Shown: one piece after another, positions 34,853 through 43,070 of the stretch
Position numbering within the stretch: the first letter of the stretch is position 1
Layout: each line of letters begins with the position of its first letter
Assembly (NCBI GenBank): GCA_947498845.1
Contig: CANMLX010000039.1
Location: forward strand, 1 to 43,070
Reading direction: 5' to 3'
Source: an uncultured Flavobacteriaceae bacterium
GTDB lineage: Bacteria; Bacteroidota; Bacteroidia; Flavobacteriales; Flavobacteriaceae
DNA length: 43,070 bases
Notes under the pieces: generated by a model
What the model saw: only the letters and a program-made list of their open reading frames with translations
Databases searched by the model: none
Told to the model about the DNA's origin: nothing
Translations under genes and position numbers: made by a program

Positions 34853-34970
34853 GTTGTAGTTTTGTAATGCTTCTAATTTAAACTTTTTTTCAATAATTGA
34901 TGTTATTTCAATAATATATTGATCGTTATTTTTGATAAAAAACAACTAGAAAACTAAATGTAAAAAAATA

Positions 34971-34996
34971 AAAAATGCATCAAACGATGCATTTTT
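34971..34996 (-). terminator. Terminator downstream of the 35033 lipoprotein gene
   Basis: AAAAATGCATC (34971-34981) and GATGCATTTTT (34986-34996) form a perfect 11-base stem with a four-base loop. It lies 36 bases after the minus-strand stop codon at 35033. Confidence 0.8.
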
Positions 34997-35032
34997 AAAA
35001 GTTTAACTAATTAAAGAAAAAATATTAGTTAA

Positions 35033-35653
35033 TTATAATGTTTTTAATTCAGCTAAATCCAATTGAGTAAAACTATTTTTTAATTTATTTATAGAAATAT
35101 TTTCTCCTTTTAAACTTACAAGAAACCGATCGTTAATAATCATTACCAACTCGCTATTTTCAGTATTGCTGTAGCTGTCTTTCTCTACTTTTTCTATGGC
35201 TTTCTCGCCTTGAAGGGTTATGGTTTTTTCATAGCCATAGTCATCATTTCTTTCAAAATCGGCCGCTAGTTGTAGGCGCACCAGATTTATTAAAGCACTA
35301 GCTGTTTCTCCAGCGCCGTCCATTATAGATAATTTTATTTCTTGGTCATCCTTTTTATAAGTGGCATCTGCAGAAGTAATATCTGGTAATAATTGATTCC
35401 CAATGATGAATTCGGTTCTTTTAAAGCCTTCTAACGATTCTGGAAGTATATTTTTTAGCTTTTCTTTGGATATAGCAGGTGTGGCAATAAGCTTTTCTGT
35501 GATATCTTCTATTTTTTCTGCTTCATCTGCAATTTTTTTTAAATTAGAAAACCCTTCAATAGTGTCTAGAATTCCTGGTTCTTCTTCAGATTTTTTTTTA
35601 CATGATAATAGGACTGCAATACACGCTACTGCAATTAAAATTTTTGTGTTCAT
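35033..35653 (-). CDS. Lipoprotein of unknown function
   Basis: This 206-residue protein has a lipoprotein signal (MNTKILIAVACIAVLLSCKKK, Cys in LLSC). A helical charged stretch follows (about 30-70), then a beta-rich domain with GFKRTEFIIGNQLLPDITSADATY and KLSIMDGAGETASALINL. It resembles conserved hypothetical lipoproteins of flavobacteria whose role is not known. It ends in a strong terminator. The 257 bases upstream contain no gene that I can see, only AT-rich DNA with a CTAC...GTAG inverted repeat near 35742. Confidence 0.8.
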   Translation of the reverse strand: MNTKILIAVACIAVLLSCKKKSEEEPGILDTIEGFSNLKKIADEAEKIEDITEKLIATPAISKEKLKNILPESLEGFKRTEFIIGNQLLPDITSADATYKKDDQEIKLSIMDGAGETASALINLVRLQLAADFERNDDYGYEKTITLQGEKAIEKVEKDSYSNTENSELVMIINDRFLVSLKGENISINKLKNSFTQLDLAELKTL

Positions 35654-35910
35654 TTTATAATATTTTTAAAAGTTGTTTTTTATATGTGGACGCTTTATTT
35701 TGTTTATAATAACCTAAAAAATAACGGTTTAACTTCGGTATCTACCTGCTAAAAGTAGGGAAGAAGTAGGAGTGACGGGAATCTCATAATTATTTGATAA
35801 ATACGATCAAATATGAATAAAATTAATGGCTTTCTTCTCTTAAAAAATAAGATTTGTGAATGGTAAGCTGGTTTATTTGAATTTACTGTATTCTTGTTAG
35901 AATTAAAAAA

Positions 35911-36651
35911 TTACTGTTTTAGTAGCTGTAACAATTTTGGTTTTTTAACCTGAGAAACTGGCAAGGCTATATTGTTAGACAATACAATTTCATCATTTCG
36001 CTTATTATATTTTTTTATTTGATGTAAATTAATAAGGTATTTTTGGTGAATTCTAAAAAAAAAGTGTGGTGATAATTTTTCATCAAAAGATTTTAACGAC
36101 TTAGAAACCAGAATTTCTCTACCATCAGACACGAAAAATGTGGTGTAGCTATTATCAGATTTTGCATAGAGTATATCTTCAATTAAAACAACATGTATGC
36201 TATCTGCATTAGATAAGATTATTTTTTTTGGCGAGGTGGTATTTGTATAATTATGAAAAAAAGCGCTTAGCTTTTTTGTGTAGTCTTCGTTATTCTGCTG
36301 TTCGACAACTTTGTCTATAGCTTTTGTTATCTCTAATGGTGTAAAAGGTTTTAATACAAAGTCTAAGGCACTAAATTTAAATGCCTCAATAGCATATTTG
36401 CTATAAGAAGTGATGAATATAATTTTAAAAGCTGGGTTTGGGAAGTTTCTTAGGATATCAAAGCTTTTCCCATCTTCAAGATTTATGTCTAAAAATATAA
36501 AACCAGGGTTCGTCTTGTTTATTAAATCTATACCGCTTTTTATTGAAGAGGCTTCACCCACTATTTTAATGGCATCAAACGCTTCAGTCACAATGCTAGA
36601 AAGCATCTTGGAGGTATTACTATCATCTTCTATAATGGCACATGAAATCAT
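35911..36651 (-). CDS. LytTR-family response regulator
   Basis: The receiver domain (about 1-120) has the acidic residues E8/D9/D10 and the phospho-acceptor D55 in GFIFLDINLEDGKSFD, with ITSYSKYAIEAFKFSALDFVLKPF holding the conserved Lys. A LytTR DNA-binding domain follows (about 140-246), with YAKSDNSYTTFFVSDGREIL and FRIHQKYLINLHQIKKYN. It pairs with the LytS-type kinase that ends 6 bases upstream. LytTR targets usually show spaced imperfect direct repeats; none is obvious here, so targets are unknown. Confidence 0.93.
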   Translation of the reverse strand: MISCAIIEDDSNTSKMLSSIVTEAFDAIKIVGEASSIKSGIDLINKTNPGFIFLDINLEDGKSFDILRNFPNPAFKIIFITSYSKYAIEAFKFSALDFVLKPFTPLEITKAIDKVVEQQNNEDYTKKLSAFFHNYTNTTSPKKIILSNADSIHVVLIEDILYAKSDNSYTTFFVSDGREILVSKSLKSFDEKLSPHFFFRIHQKYLINLHQIKKYNKRNDEIVLSNNIALPVSQVKKPKLLQLLKQ

Positions 36652-36657
36652 AGATGG

Positions 36658-38481
36658 CTATATCTTTTTGGGAAATCTTATTTTCACCTCTGTACCTTCT
36701 TTGTTAGAGGAAACATCGGTTTTAATTTTGAATTTGTAAACTCTTAAAAGGTTTTCAATACGCTTACTAATTACTTCAGAACTTGTATCGTATTGATGTA
36801 AGCCTGTATCACTTTTTGAAGGTAGACCAGTTCCATTGTCATAAACACATATCTCAATGTCATCATTTTTTGATGTGTAATTGACAATAACTATACCGTT
36901 TTTTATAGTTTTAATACCATGTTGTATAGCATTTTCAACATAGGGTTGTACTAACATTGGAGGGATTTGATAATGTTCAATGCCTTCTTCTAGCTCAACA
37001 GAGAATTCTACATTTTCACTAAAATTCATTTGTTGTAATTGCAAATAGGTGTTGATAGTCTCCGCATCATCGGCTATAGATATAAAATCTGCCGATGTGC
37101 TATCAAAAATGGAGCGCATTAATTTACTATAATTTGATAAATAACTAATGGATTCGTTTTTTTTATTCTGATAAATGTATGATTGTATGCTATTTAGAGA
37201 GTGGAATATAAAGTGGGGGTTTAATTGTGTTTGTAGTAGTTTATGCCTTAAAGTGGCTTTTTGTAGTGATTGTTTTGTTTTTTGATTTTTATACCAAAAG
37301 TAACCTAAAACACCAATTAAAGCGATAATAAGCATGCTGGTTAAAATTAAAAATTGCTGATTTTTAATTTTATTGGTTTGTAATTCGGTTTTAGCATTTA
37401 AGTAGTTTATTTCTTGTTCTTTTTTTTCAGAGGCATACTTTTCTGTAATTTCTGCAATCCTTTCTTTTTGCTTAATCGCATTCAAAGAATCTTTTATAAT
37501 ATCTCTTAAATTGGTATAGTGTAGTGCTTGTTTATGGTTGTTTAAGCCGCTATAGGCTTCTTTGTAATTGTTATAGATGTAATTTTTTAAAAGTTCGTTT
37601 GCATTAGGTAGTGCGCTATCCAGATAAACGATGGCTTTTTTATATGCTTTGTTTTTTAAGTAGACGTGGGCAACATTATTATAGGCTAAAGGTAGGTTTT
37701 GATAATGTTTTTCCTTTCTTTTTAATTCGATACTTTGTAACCCATAGTATAATGCTTTGTTATAATCAGGCTTGTCATTAGAATAGTATATAGAAAGGTT
37801 TGTGTAGATTGTAGCTAAAACTCTAGGGATGTTATGCTTTTTTGCTAGCCTCTCTGCTTCTAAACTGGTCTTCTCATATTTCACTAATTCCTTATTTTCT
37901 TTATAAATATTAGATAAGTTTGAAAGTATTTGTAGCTTTAAAGGTTCGTTTTTTTCGGCCAAAACCACTGCTTTTTCTAAATAATCTTGCGCTTTTTTAA
38001 AATCGCTTAGTGTTGCATTAATAACGCCTATATTAGTGTAGGTATTTAATAATAATTTCTTTTGCTTAGATCTCTCTGTTGTTTTTGCTGCTTTTATATA
38101 TAACTCTAAAGCTTTATCTAAGTTTTGCTTTCTATATTGTATGGAACCTAAATTATGCCATATTTGCCCTTCAATATGCGGCGGTAGTTTTGTTGTTAGC
38201 AGAAGTGATAAAATAGAATCCCCCTTATCAAATTCATTTTTAAGAATATGCACACTGCTTTTCTGCGTTTGCGCTTTGGCAATTAAGGTATCTAGTTGTG
38301 TTTTTTGTGCTAGAAATACCGCTTTTTCTGAATAAACTAAAGCACTATCCAAATTTTTTAAAAGATAGCTTTTAGATGTTTCAATATGCTTATATATTTT
38401 ATTTGAAACATCTGATTGGCTATTAGCTTTTACAAATAGGATAACATATAAGAAAAGAATGCATATTTTTTTTAAAACCAT
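36658..38481 (-). CDS. TPR-containing LytS-type sensor histidine kinase
   Basis: This 607-residue sensor has a signal segment (about 1-21), periplasmic TPR repeats (about 40-330), a short coiled coil, one membrane helix (about 376-397) and a His_kinase/HATPase core. The phospho-acceptor is H423 in LQTQLNPHFIFHSLNSIQSY; MLVQPYVENAIQHGIK (N-box) and VYDNGTGLPS form the ATP site. The ATG follows immediately after the acyl-CoA carboxylase stop codon (TAA then ATG, no spacer), and the LytTR gene follows by 6 bases. The three genes must therefore share a transcript, and the kinase is probably translated by coupling. The signal is unknown. Confidence 0.93.
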   Translation of the reverse strand: MVLKKICILFLYVILFVKANSQSDVSNKIYKHIETSKSYLLKNLDSALVYSEKAVFLAQKTQLDTLIAKAQTQKSSVHILKNEFDKGDSILSLLLTTKLPPHIEGQIWHNLGSIQYRKQNLDKALELYIKAAKTTERSKQKKLLLNTYTNIGVINATLSDFKKAQDYLEKAVVLAEKNEPLKLQILSNLSNIYKENKELVKYEKTSLEAERLAKKHNIPRVLATIYTNLSIYYSNDKPDYNKALYYGLQSIELKRKEKHYQNLPLAYNNVAHVYLKNKAYKKAIVYLDSALPNANELLKNYIYNNYKEAYSGLNNHKQALHYTNLRDIIKDSLNAIKQKERIAEITEKYASEKKEQEINYLNAKTELQTNKIKNQQFLILTSMLIIALIGVLGYFWYKNQKTKQSLQKATLRHKLLQTQLNPHFIFHSLNSIQSYIYQNKKNESISYLSNYSKLMRSIFDSTSADFISIADDAETINTYLQLQQMNFSENVEFSVELEEGIEHYQIPPMLVQPYVENAIQHGIKTIKNGIVIVNYTSKNDDIEICVYDNGTGLPSKSDTGLHQYDTSSEVISKRIENLLRVYKFKIKTDVSSNKEGTEVKIRFPKKI

Positions 38482-40110
38482 TTATACTTGAATTACACCT
38501 AAATTAAAAGGTTTTTCAATAGGAGCGTGGTTAGCAGCTTCAATCCCCATACTAATCCATTTTCTAGTATCTAAAGGATCAATAATGGCATCTGTCCAAA
38601 TTCTGGCGGCAGCGTAGTATGGAGAAACTTGGTTGTCGTATCGGGCTTTTATTTTGTTATATAAAGCATCCTCTTTTTCTTTAGAAAAGGTTTCGCCTTG
38701 TTTTTCAAGAGAAACTTTTTCTATTTGAAGTAATACTTTTGCGGCACTATTGCCGCTCATTACCGCTAATTCTGCACTTGGCCAAGATACAATTAACCTA
38801 GGATCAAAAGCTTTACCGCACATCGCATAATTACCTGCACCATAGCTATTGCCTATAATAACAGTAAACTTTGGTACAACACTGTTACTTAAAGCATTTA
38901 CCATTTTGGCACCATCTTTTATAATGCCCGAATGTTCACTTTTACTACCCACCATAAAACCAGTTACATCCTGAAGGAAAACTAAAGGGATTTTTTTCTG
39001 GTTACAATTAGCAATAAACCGTGTTGCTTTATCTGCACTATCATTGTAGATAACACCTCCAAATTGCATTTCTCCTTTTTTGGTTTTCACCAATTTACGT
39101 TGGTTCGCTATAACACCAACGGCCCATCCATCTATTCTAGCATAAGCAGTAATAATAGATTGTCCATAACCCGCTTTATATTCTTCAAATTCTGAGTTAT
39201 CAACTAATCGCTTAATAATCTCATACATATCATATTGATCAGCTCTGGATTTTGGTAAGATACCGTAAATATCTTCTGGTGTTTCCTTTGGATTTATAGC
39301 TTCTATTCTATTAAACCCAGCTTTATCAAAATCTCCAATTTTATCGACTATATTTTTAATGGTATCTAAAGCGTCTTTATCATCTTTAGCTTTATAGTCT
39401 GTTACTCCAGAAATTTCGCAATGTGTTGTAGCGCCACCTAAAGTTTCATTATCTATACTTTCACCAATAGCTGCTTTAACTAAATAGCTTCCTGCTAAAA
39501 ATATACTTCCGGTTTTATCGACAATCAATGCTTCATCACTCATAATAGGCAGGTAAGCACCCCCTGCAACACAACTACCCATAACAGCAGCAATTTGAGT
39601 GATTCCCATGCTGCTCATAATAGCATTATTTCTAAAAATACGTCCAAAGTGTTCTTTGTCCGGGAAAATTTCATCCTGCATTGGTAGGTATACACCAGCA
39701 GAGTCAACTAAGTAAATTATGGGAAGTTTATTTTCAATGGCAATTTCCTGTGCTCTTAAATTCTTTTTTCCAGTAATAGGAAACCAAGCGCCTGCCTTTA
39801 CTGTAGCATCGTTAGCTACAATAATACATTGTTTGCCTTTTATATATCCAATTTTAACGACAACACCTCCTGATGGACAACCACCATGTTCGGTGTACAT
39901 ATCTTCTCCAGCGAAAGCACCTATTTCAATACTTTCAGTATTATTATCTAGCAAGTAAGTAATACGTTCTCTGGCAGTCATTTTGCCTTTAGAATGTAAT
40001 TTTTCAATACGTTTTTTGCCTCCACCTAGCTTTACTTTTGCCAATCTTTGTTTTAAATCTGATACTAAAAGTTTATTGTGATCTTCGTTTTTATTGAAGT
40101 TGATATCCAT
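38482..40110 (-). CDS. Acyl-CoA carboxylase beta subunit (methylcrotonyl-CoA carboxylase-like)
   Basis: This 542-residue carboxyltransferase subunit moves CO2 from biotin to an acyl-CoA. It shows GKMTARERITYLLD, the acyl-CoA-site segment GAWFPITGKKNLRAQEIA, SAGVYLPMQDEIFPDKEHFGRI, the oxyanion-hole GSCVAGGAYLPIMSDE, and the second-half motif GNSYGAGNYAMCGKAFDPR. LPMQ...FPD and the length suit the methylcrotonyl-CoA carboxylase beta type (leucine breakdown), but other short- or medium-chain substrates are possible. No biotin carboxylase gene is in the window. It heads an operon with a LytS/LytTR pair with zero-base spacing, which is an unexpected partner. Confidence 0.88.
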   Translation of the reverse strand: MDINFNKNEDHNKLLVSDLKQRLAKVKLGGGKKRIEKLHSKGKMTARERITYLLDNNTESIEIGAFAGEDMYTEHGGCPSGGVVVKIGYIKGKQCIIVANDATVKAGAWFPITGKKNLRAQEIAIENKLPIIYLVDSAGVYLPMQDEIFPDKEHFGRIFRNNAIMSSMGITQIAAVMGSCVAGGAYLPIMSDEALIVDKTGSIFLAGSYLVKAAIGESIDNETLGGATTHCEISGVTDYKAKDDKDALDTIKNIVDKIGDFDKAGFNRIEAINPKETPEDIYGILPKSRADQYDMYEIIKRLVDNSEFEEYKAGYGQSIITAYARIDGWAVGVIANQRKLVKTKKGEMQFGGVIYNDSADKATRFIANCNQKKIPLVFLQDVTGFMVGSKSEHSGIIKDGAKMVNALSNSVVPKFTVIIGNSYGAGNYAMCGKAFDPRLIVSWPSAELAVMSGNSAAKVLLQIEKVSLEKQGETFSKEKEDALYNKIKARYDNQVSPYYAAARIWTDAIIDPLDTRKWISMGIEAANHAPIEKPFNLGVIQV

Positions 40111-40198
40111 GAATAAAATTAGTTTGATGCTAATTTACAAAAGTTGTGATTACTACCTAAGCTAAGATGTATACTTTATAATGTAGAATGTATAAAAA

Positions 40199-40229
40199 CA
40201 TAAAACCAGAGGTTAAACTCTGGTTTATG
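40199..40229 (-). terminator. Hairpin terminator after the DUF547 gene
   Basis: CATAAAACCAGAG and CTCTGGTTTATG pair (one bulged A) around GTTAAA. It lies about 30 bases beyond the minus-strand stop at 40259. Confidence 0.65.
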
Positions 40230-40258
40230 TGATATAACTATAAGATGAGTAATATATT

Positions 40259-40954
40259 TTATTTCCTATGTAAATTCCAGTCGTAATTCATATAAGTAAT
40301 TTTTGTTTTTGCAGTCATTTTTTTTGCTGAATGTTGGTTTATAAAAGTAATAAGGCTCGGAAAATCATCTTTATACCAATCAAAAACTTTAGATATTTCA
40401 GCAGCATTAAATCCAATATTATTTTTTGTAGTATCATTTAAAAAATCACTTGTAGCAATGCCTAAATCTGCTTCTACCGATTCTACTTTGTATGCAGTTC
40501 TCTTTAACTTAGGAGAGGAATAAGCAGTAGAGTATAAAGCAAAGTGTACTCTAGGGTCGTCTAAAGTTCTTAATAATTCATGTTCTATAAAATCTAATGA
40601 GATTTTAGTTCCATCATAATCGATAATCTCTAGTTTGAAAGCATCATTTATGTAATTAATACTTTTTATAGGGTAATTTTCAGCTAATAATTTTATAATA
40701 TTCGCATTGTAAAAGTTTATCCAATATGTTTTGTATTCACGTTTGCTCCAACTTCCATTCGGGGAGATTTTAGAAAAATTATATGTAATGTCTTTTAAGG
40801 TTTCAATGTTTTCCAATACTTTATCAAAATTTACAACACCTTTTTTGGAAACATGATTTTTTAAAAAAGCATCATATTTAGAGTAATCAATTATTTGAGA
40901 AGATACAGATAAACTAAAAAGTAAAAATACTAAGTGGATAAATAAATGTTTCAT
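40259..40954 (-). CDS. DUF547-family secreted protein
   Basis: This 231-residue protein has a signal peptide (MKHLFIHLVFLLFSLSVSSQ) and a DUF547 domain with YWINFYNANIIKLL (77-90), ISLDFIEHELLRTLDDPRVH (118-137) and FDWYKDDF. As I recall the family, the HFAL segment is normally followed by a motif with two Cys (such as CASxSCP). Here it reads HFALYSTAYSSPKL (137-150), with Ser in place of both. If those Cys are catalytic, this copy is inactive or works differently. It is divergent from the FMN-reductase operon and followed by a terminator. Confidence 0.88.
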   Translation of the reverse strand: MKHLFIHLVFLLFSLSVSSQIIDYSKYDAFLKNHVSKKGVVNFDKVLENIETLKDITYNFSKISPNGSWSKREYKTYWINFYNANIIKLLAENYPIKSINYINDAFKLEIIDYDGTKISLDFIEHELLRTLDDPRVHFALYSTAYSSPKLKRTAYKVESVEADLGIATSDFLNDTTKNNIGFNAAEISKVFDWYKDDFPSLITFINQHSAKKMTAKTKITYMNYDWNLHRK

Positions 40955-41035
40955 TGTATTTAAATTTGGGTTATTCGAATTTTTAAGTCGTTAGTCCTTT
41001 TTAAAACTAACAAATTATTTTAAATCCACGGAAAT

Positions 41036-41073
41036 ATATTCCTTGGAATATAAAATTACTTGTTCTATATTTG
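41036..41073 (+). promoter_or_regulatory. Promoter and MarR-type operator of the FMN-reductase/MarR/pirin operon
   Basis: TTG (41043-41045), 20 bases, TATATTTG (41066-41073) forms the promoter. The palindrome ATATTCC-TT-GGAATAT (41036-41051) covers the -33 box. Its core TTCCNNGGAA is shared with the perfect palindrome at 42084-42105, so both are probable sites of the MarR protein encoded in this operon. Confidence 0.6.
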
Positions 41074-41094
41074 TAGTATAAAAATGTATTAAAA

Positions 41095-41625
41095 ATGAAA
41101 CAAATTATTGTATTTGCAGGGAGTAATAGTAAGGCGTCTATAAACAAACAACTAGCTGTATACGCAGCGCATTTAATAGAAAATGTAAATATAACATTAT
41201 TAGATTTAAATAATTTTGAATTGCCTTTATATGGTATAGATTACGAAAATGAAAATGGCATACCCGAAAACGCACATAAGCTTTTAGAAGCCATAAAATC
41301 TGCAGATGGCCTTATATTATCTTTAGCAGAACATAATGGAGCATATTCGGCTGTATTTAAAAATAGTTTTGATTGGATGTCCAGAATAGACAATAAGCTT
41401 TGGAGTAATATACCAATGTTACTTATGGCTACATCTCCTGGAGGTAGAGGAGGAGCAACGGTTTTAGGAATAGCTAAAGATCGTTTTCCATATATGGGAG
41501 GACATATAGTAGCCGATTTTAGCTTACCGTTATTTAATGATAACTTTATAAAAGGAAAATTAATTAATAAAGACTTAAATGAAAAGCTAAAAGAACAAGT
41601 AAAAGCATTTCAAGACGCTTTATAG
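41095..41625 (+). CDS. NAD(P)H-dependent FMN reductase / NADPH-dependent oxidoreductase
   Basis: This 176-residue flavodoxin-fold protein has the flavin phosphate loop FAGSNSKASINKQLA (7-21), the DYENENGIPENA loop and SLAEHNGAYSAVFKNSFDWM, all typical of the NADPH-dependent FMN reductase family (AzoR/ChrR-like). Members reduce quinones, azo dyes, chromate or FMN in the cytoplasm. It is the first gene of an operon with a MarR regulator (7 bases on) and a pirin, a grouping that suggests a response to quinones, electrophiles or aromatic compounds. Confidence 0.92.
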   Translation: MKQIIVFAGSNSKASINKQLAVYAAHLIENVNITLLDLNNFELPLYGIDYENENGIPENAHKLLEAIKSADGLILSLAEHNGAYSAVFKNSFDWMSRIDNKLWSNIPMLLMATSPGGRGGATVLGIAKDRFPYMGGHIVADFSLPLFNDNFIKGKLINKDLNEKLKEQVKAFQDAL

Positions 41626-41632
41626 AAAAATT

Positions 41633-42070
41633 ATGGGAAATATTTCTGAGGACATAAAATCTAAATTTGCCAACTCTAAGGTAGAAGCTTTAATTAATAT
41701 TATATACACAGCTAATTGGATAAATAGTTATCAAAATGAATATTTTAAACCATTTGCAATATCACCACAACAATTTAATATTCTAAGAATTTTAAGAGGA
41801 GCAGGAGCCCCCATTAAAGTACAAACAATTAAAGAACGTATGATAGAACGAGCACCTAATGCAACGCGTTTAATGGATAAATTGTGTGATAAAGAACTTA
41901 TAAAAAGATTGCCTTGCCCAGAAGATAGAAGGGTAGTTCATATTGAAATAACAAAAAAAGGTTTAGAATTATTAGAACTAATAGACAAAGATAACAGAAA
42001 AGATGTATTAGAAAATCTAACTAATGATGAGGCCAAACAGTTAAGTCAACTTTTAGATAAAATTAGATAA
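41633..42070 (+). CDS. MarR-family transcriptional regulator
   Basis: This 145-residue winged-helix protein contains FAISPQQFNILRILRGAG, the helix pair APIKVQTIKERMIERAPNAT and RLMDKLCDKELIKRL, and the wing CPEDRRVVHIEITKKG (the D-R-R signature). It lies second in the operon, between the FMN reductase and pirin genes. Two palindromes with the core TTCCNNGGAA, one on the operon promoter and one just after this gene, are its likely operators. Repression relieved by a small aromatic or oxidising ligand is usual for the family. Confidence 0.93.
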   Translation: MGNISEDIKSKFANSKVEALINIIYTANWINSYQNEYFKPFAISPQQFNILRILRGAGAPIKVQTIKERMIERAPNATRLMDKLCDKELIKRLPCPEDRRVVHIEITKKGLELLELIDKDNRKDVLENLTNDEAKQLSQLLDKIR

Positions 42071-42083
42071 AAAAATTTAACCC

Positions 42084-42105
42084 AATAGTTTCCATGGAAA
42101 CTATT
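42084..42105. promoter_or_regulatory. Perfect 22-bp palindrome between marR-type and pirin genes
   Basis: AATAGTTTCCA is followed directly by its exact complement TGGAAACTATT. It lies 15 bases before the pirin ATG. The TTCCATGGAA core matches the operon operator at 41036-41051 (TTCCTTGGAA). It is a second MarR site or an intra-operon control element. Confidence 0.65.
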
Positions 42106-42119
42106 ATTAAACTTATAAA

Positions 42120-42992
42120 ATGAAACGCAACACAATAAAACAGTTAGGACGAAGCGATTTTGTAAATATGGGGCCAATACAATTAAGGCAACCCATTCCA
42201 ACACAATCAATAGATAATATAGATCCGTTTATTTTATTGCATCATTATGGTCCTTATGAGATATCGGTTGATAGTAACCCTTTTGATTTAGGCCCTCATC
42301 CACATAGAGGTTTTGAGCCGATTACCTTTTTAATACAAGGGGAACAATTGCATAGAGATTCTTTAGGTAACGAAAGTGTTGTAAAAGCAGGAGATGTACA
42401 ATGGACAACAGCAGGCAGAGGGATAATTCATGCAGAAGGGCCTAGAAAAGAGTTTGTTGAAAAGGGAGGAACGTTAGAAGGTATCCAGCTATGGCTTAAT
42501 TTGCCTGCAGATAAAAAAATGATGACGCCTAATTATCAACATGAAAAGTATGAACATTTTAATGTAGTTTATTCTAATGATGGTAATGTTGAAGTTAGAA
42601 TTATTGCAGGTGCTCTAAATAATAAGTTTGGAAGAATTCAAACCCAAACTGCTGTAAATGCCTTTGTGTTAGACCTTAAAAAAAACGGGGAGTTTTTACT
42701 TGAAGTGCCAAAATCACACCAATCATTAATTTATCTTCTAAATGGAAATACAATAATTAATGATAAGGAAACTTTAGAGTTAAATAAAAATCAATTAATA
42801 CGTTTTAACCAAGATGGAGAGGGGTTTAGTTTAAAAGGGAAAGAAGATAGTAAACTATTATTCCTATCTGGTGAACCAATTAATGAATCTATAGCCACTT
42901 ATGGCCCATACGTCATGAATACTCAAACAGAATTATTAGAAGCAATGCGGGATTTCCAAATGGGGAAAATGGGATTTTTAGAGCCTAATTAG
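42120..42992 (+). CDS. Pirin-family protein
   Basis: This 290-residue bicupin carries the pirin metal-site motifs: FILLHHYGPYE, LGPHPHRGFEPITFLIQGEQ (two His), then HRDSLGNESVVKAGDVQWTT and GRGIIHAEGP (His and Glu). The C-terminal cupin (about 170-280) contains LIYLLNGNTIIND and FLSGEPINES. Bacterial pirins can act as quercetinases or as redox-sensing partners, and those with all four metal ligands, as here, are more likely enzymatic. It lies last in the FMN reductase-MarR-pirin operon, 49 bases after the marR-type gene. Confidence 0.92.
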   Translation: MKRNTIKQLGRSDFVNMGPIQLRQPIPTQSIDNIDPFILLHHYGPYEISVDSNPFDLGPHPHRGFEPITFLIQGEQLHRDSLGNESVVKAGDVQWTTAGRGIIHAEGPRKEFVEKGGTLEGIQLWLNLPADKKMMTPNYQHEKYEHFNVVYSNDGNVEVRIIAGALNNKFGRIQTQTAVNAFVLDLKKNGEFLLEVPKSHQSLIYLLNGNTIINDKETLELNKNQLIRFNQDGEGFSLKGKEDSKLLFLSGEPINESIATYGPYVMNTQTELLEAMRDFQMGKMGFLEPN

Positions 42993-43012
42993 CATTTTAA
43001 TCGAAAAGAATT

Positions 43013-43036
43013 CCTCGACGCTCTGCGTCGGGGTTT
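43013..43036 (+). terminator. Hairpin after the pirin gene
   Basis: CCTCGACGC and GCGTCGGGG pair (one mismatch) around TCT, followed by a short TTT. It is GC-rich compared with its surroundings. The last bases (GTCATTCCCGTGAAATCGA, 43048 onward) look like the start of a dispersed repeat cut by the window edge. Confidence 0.45.
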
Positions 43037-43070
43037 CCGAAGAAGTTGTCATTCCCGTGAAATCGAAGAT

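Overview
The window looks like chromosomal DNA of a marine member of the Flavobacteriaceae (Bacteroidota). It is AT-rich. Secreted proteins end in type IX secretion (T9SS) sorting domains finishing in RFIK[Q/E]. Promoters fit the Bacteroidota form TTTG-N16-20-TAnnTTTG, and Shine-Dalgarno sequences are mostly absent. A GH117-like enzyme with a CBM6-like domain suggests use of red-algal galactans. No rRNA, tRNA, CRISPR array, prophage or insertion sequence was recognised.

Layout. 1-3678: the 3' part of a giant MBG-repeat T9SS adhesin, cut by the window edge. 3840-8280: a TPR histidine kinase and a NarL-type regulator, then a small membrane protein and a secreted homologue of the leptospiral surface protein LipL32; near-identical CCCC-TTTT-CAGGGG palindromes precede both halves. 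8578-11490: a VTT/DedA-like membrane protein and a SprB-repeat T9SS protein. 11562-16943: the threonine operon on the minus strand (thrA, thrB, a four-helix-bundle gene, thrC), preceded by an unannotated 35-codon Thr-rich leader peptide. 17150-20813: nnr (NAD(P)HX repair) and the GH117-like protein. 21005-22960: two YCII/DGPF proteins and an ECF42-type sigma factor. 23262-28899: a conserved protein of unknown role, an MBL-fold hydrolase, small envelope proteins, an XRE repressor facing an M14 carboxypeptidase with similar operators, and an Lrp/AsnC regulator. 29260-32864: an MBOAT/SGNH acylation pair and a DUF6340-like lipoprotein. 32861-40110 (minus strand): a DUF3352 protein, a lipoprotein, and an acyl-CoA carboxylase beta - LytS-type kinase - LytTR regulator operon. 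40259-42992: a DUF547 protein, then an FMN-reductase - MarR - pirin operon with two operator palindromes that share a core.

The strongest signals not explained by the genes are: (1) the threonine leader peptide; (2) the LipL32-like protein and the possible regulon around it; (3) three ~165-bp palindromic intergenic elements with a related core; (4) matched operator palindromes for the MarR and XRE regulators; (5) the ECF42-like promoter in front of the DGPF/sigma operon. All assignments come from reading the sequence and from remembered family features; no database search was run.
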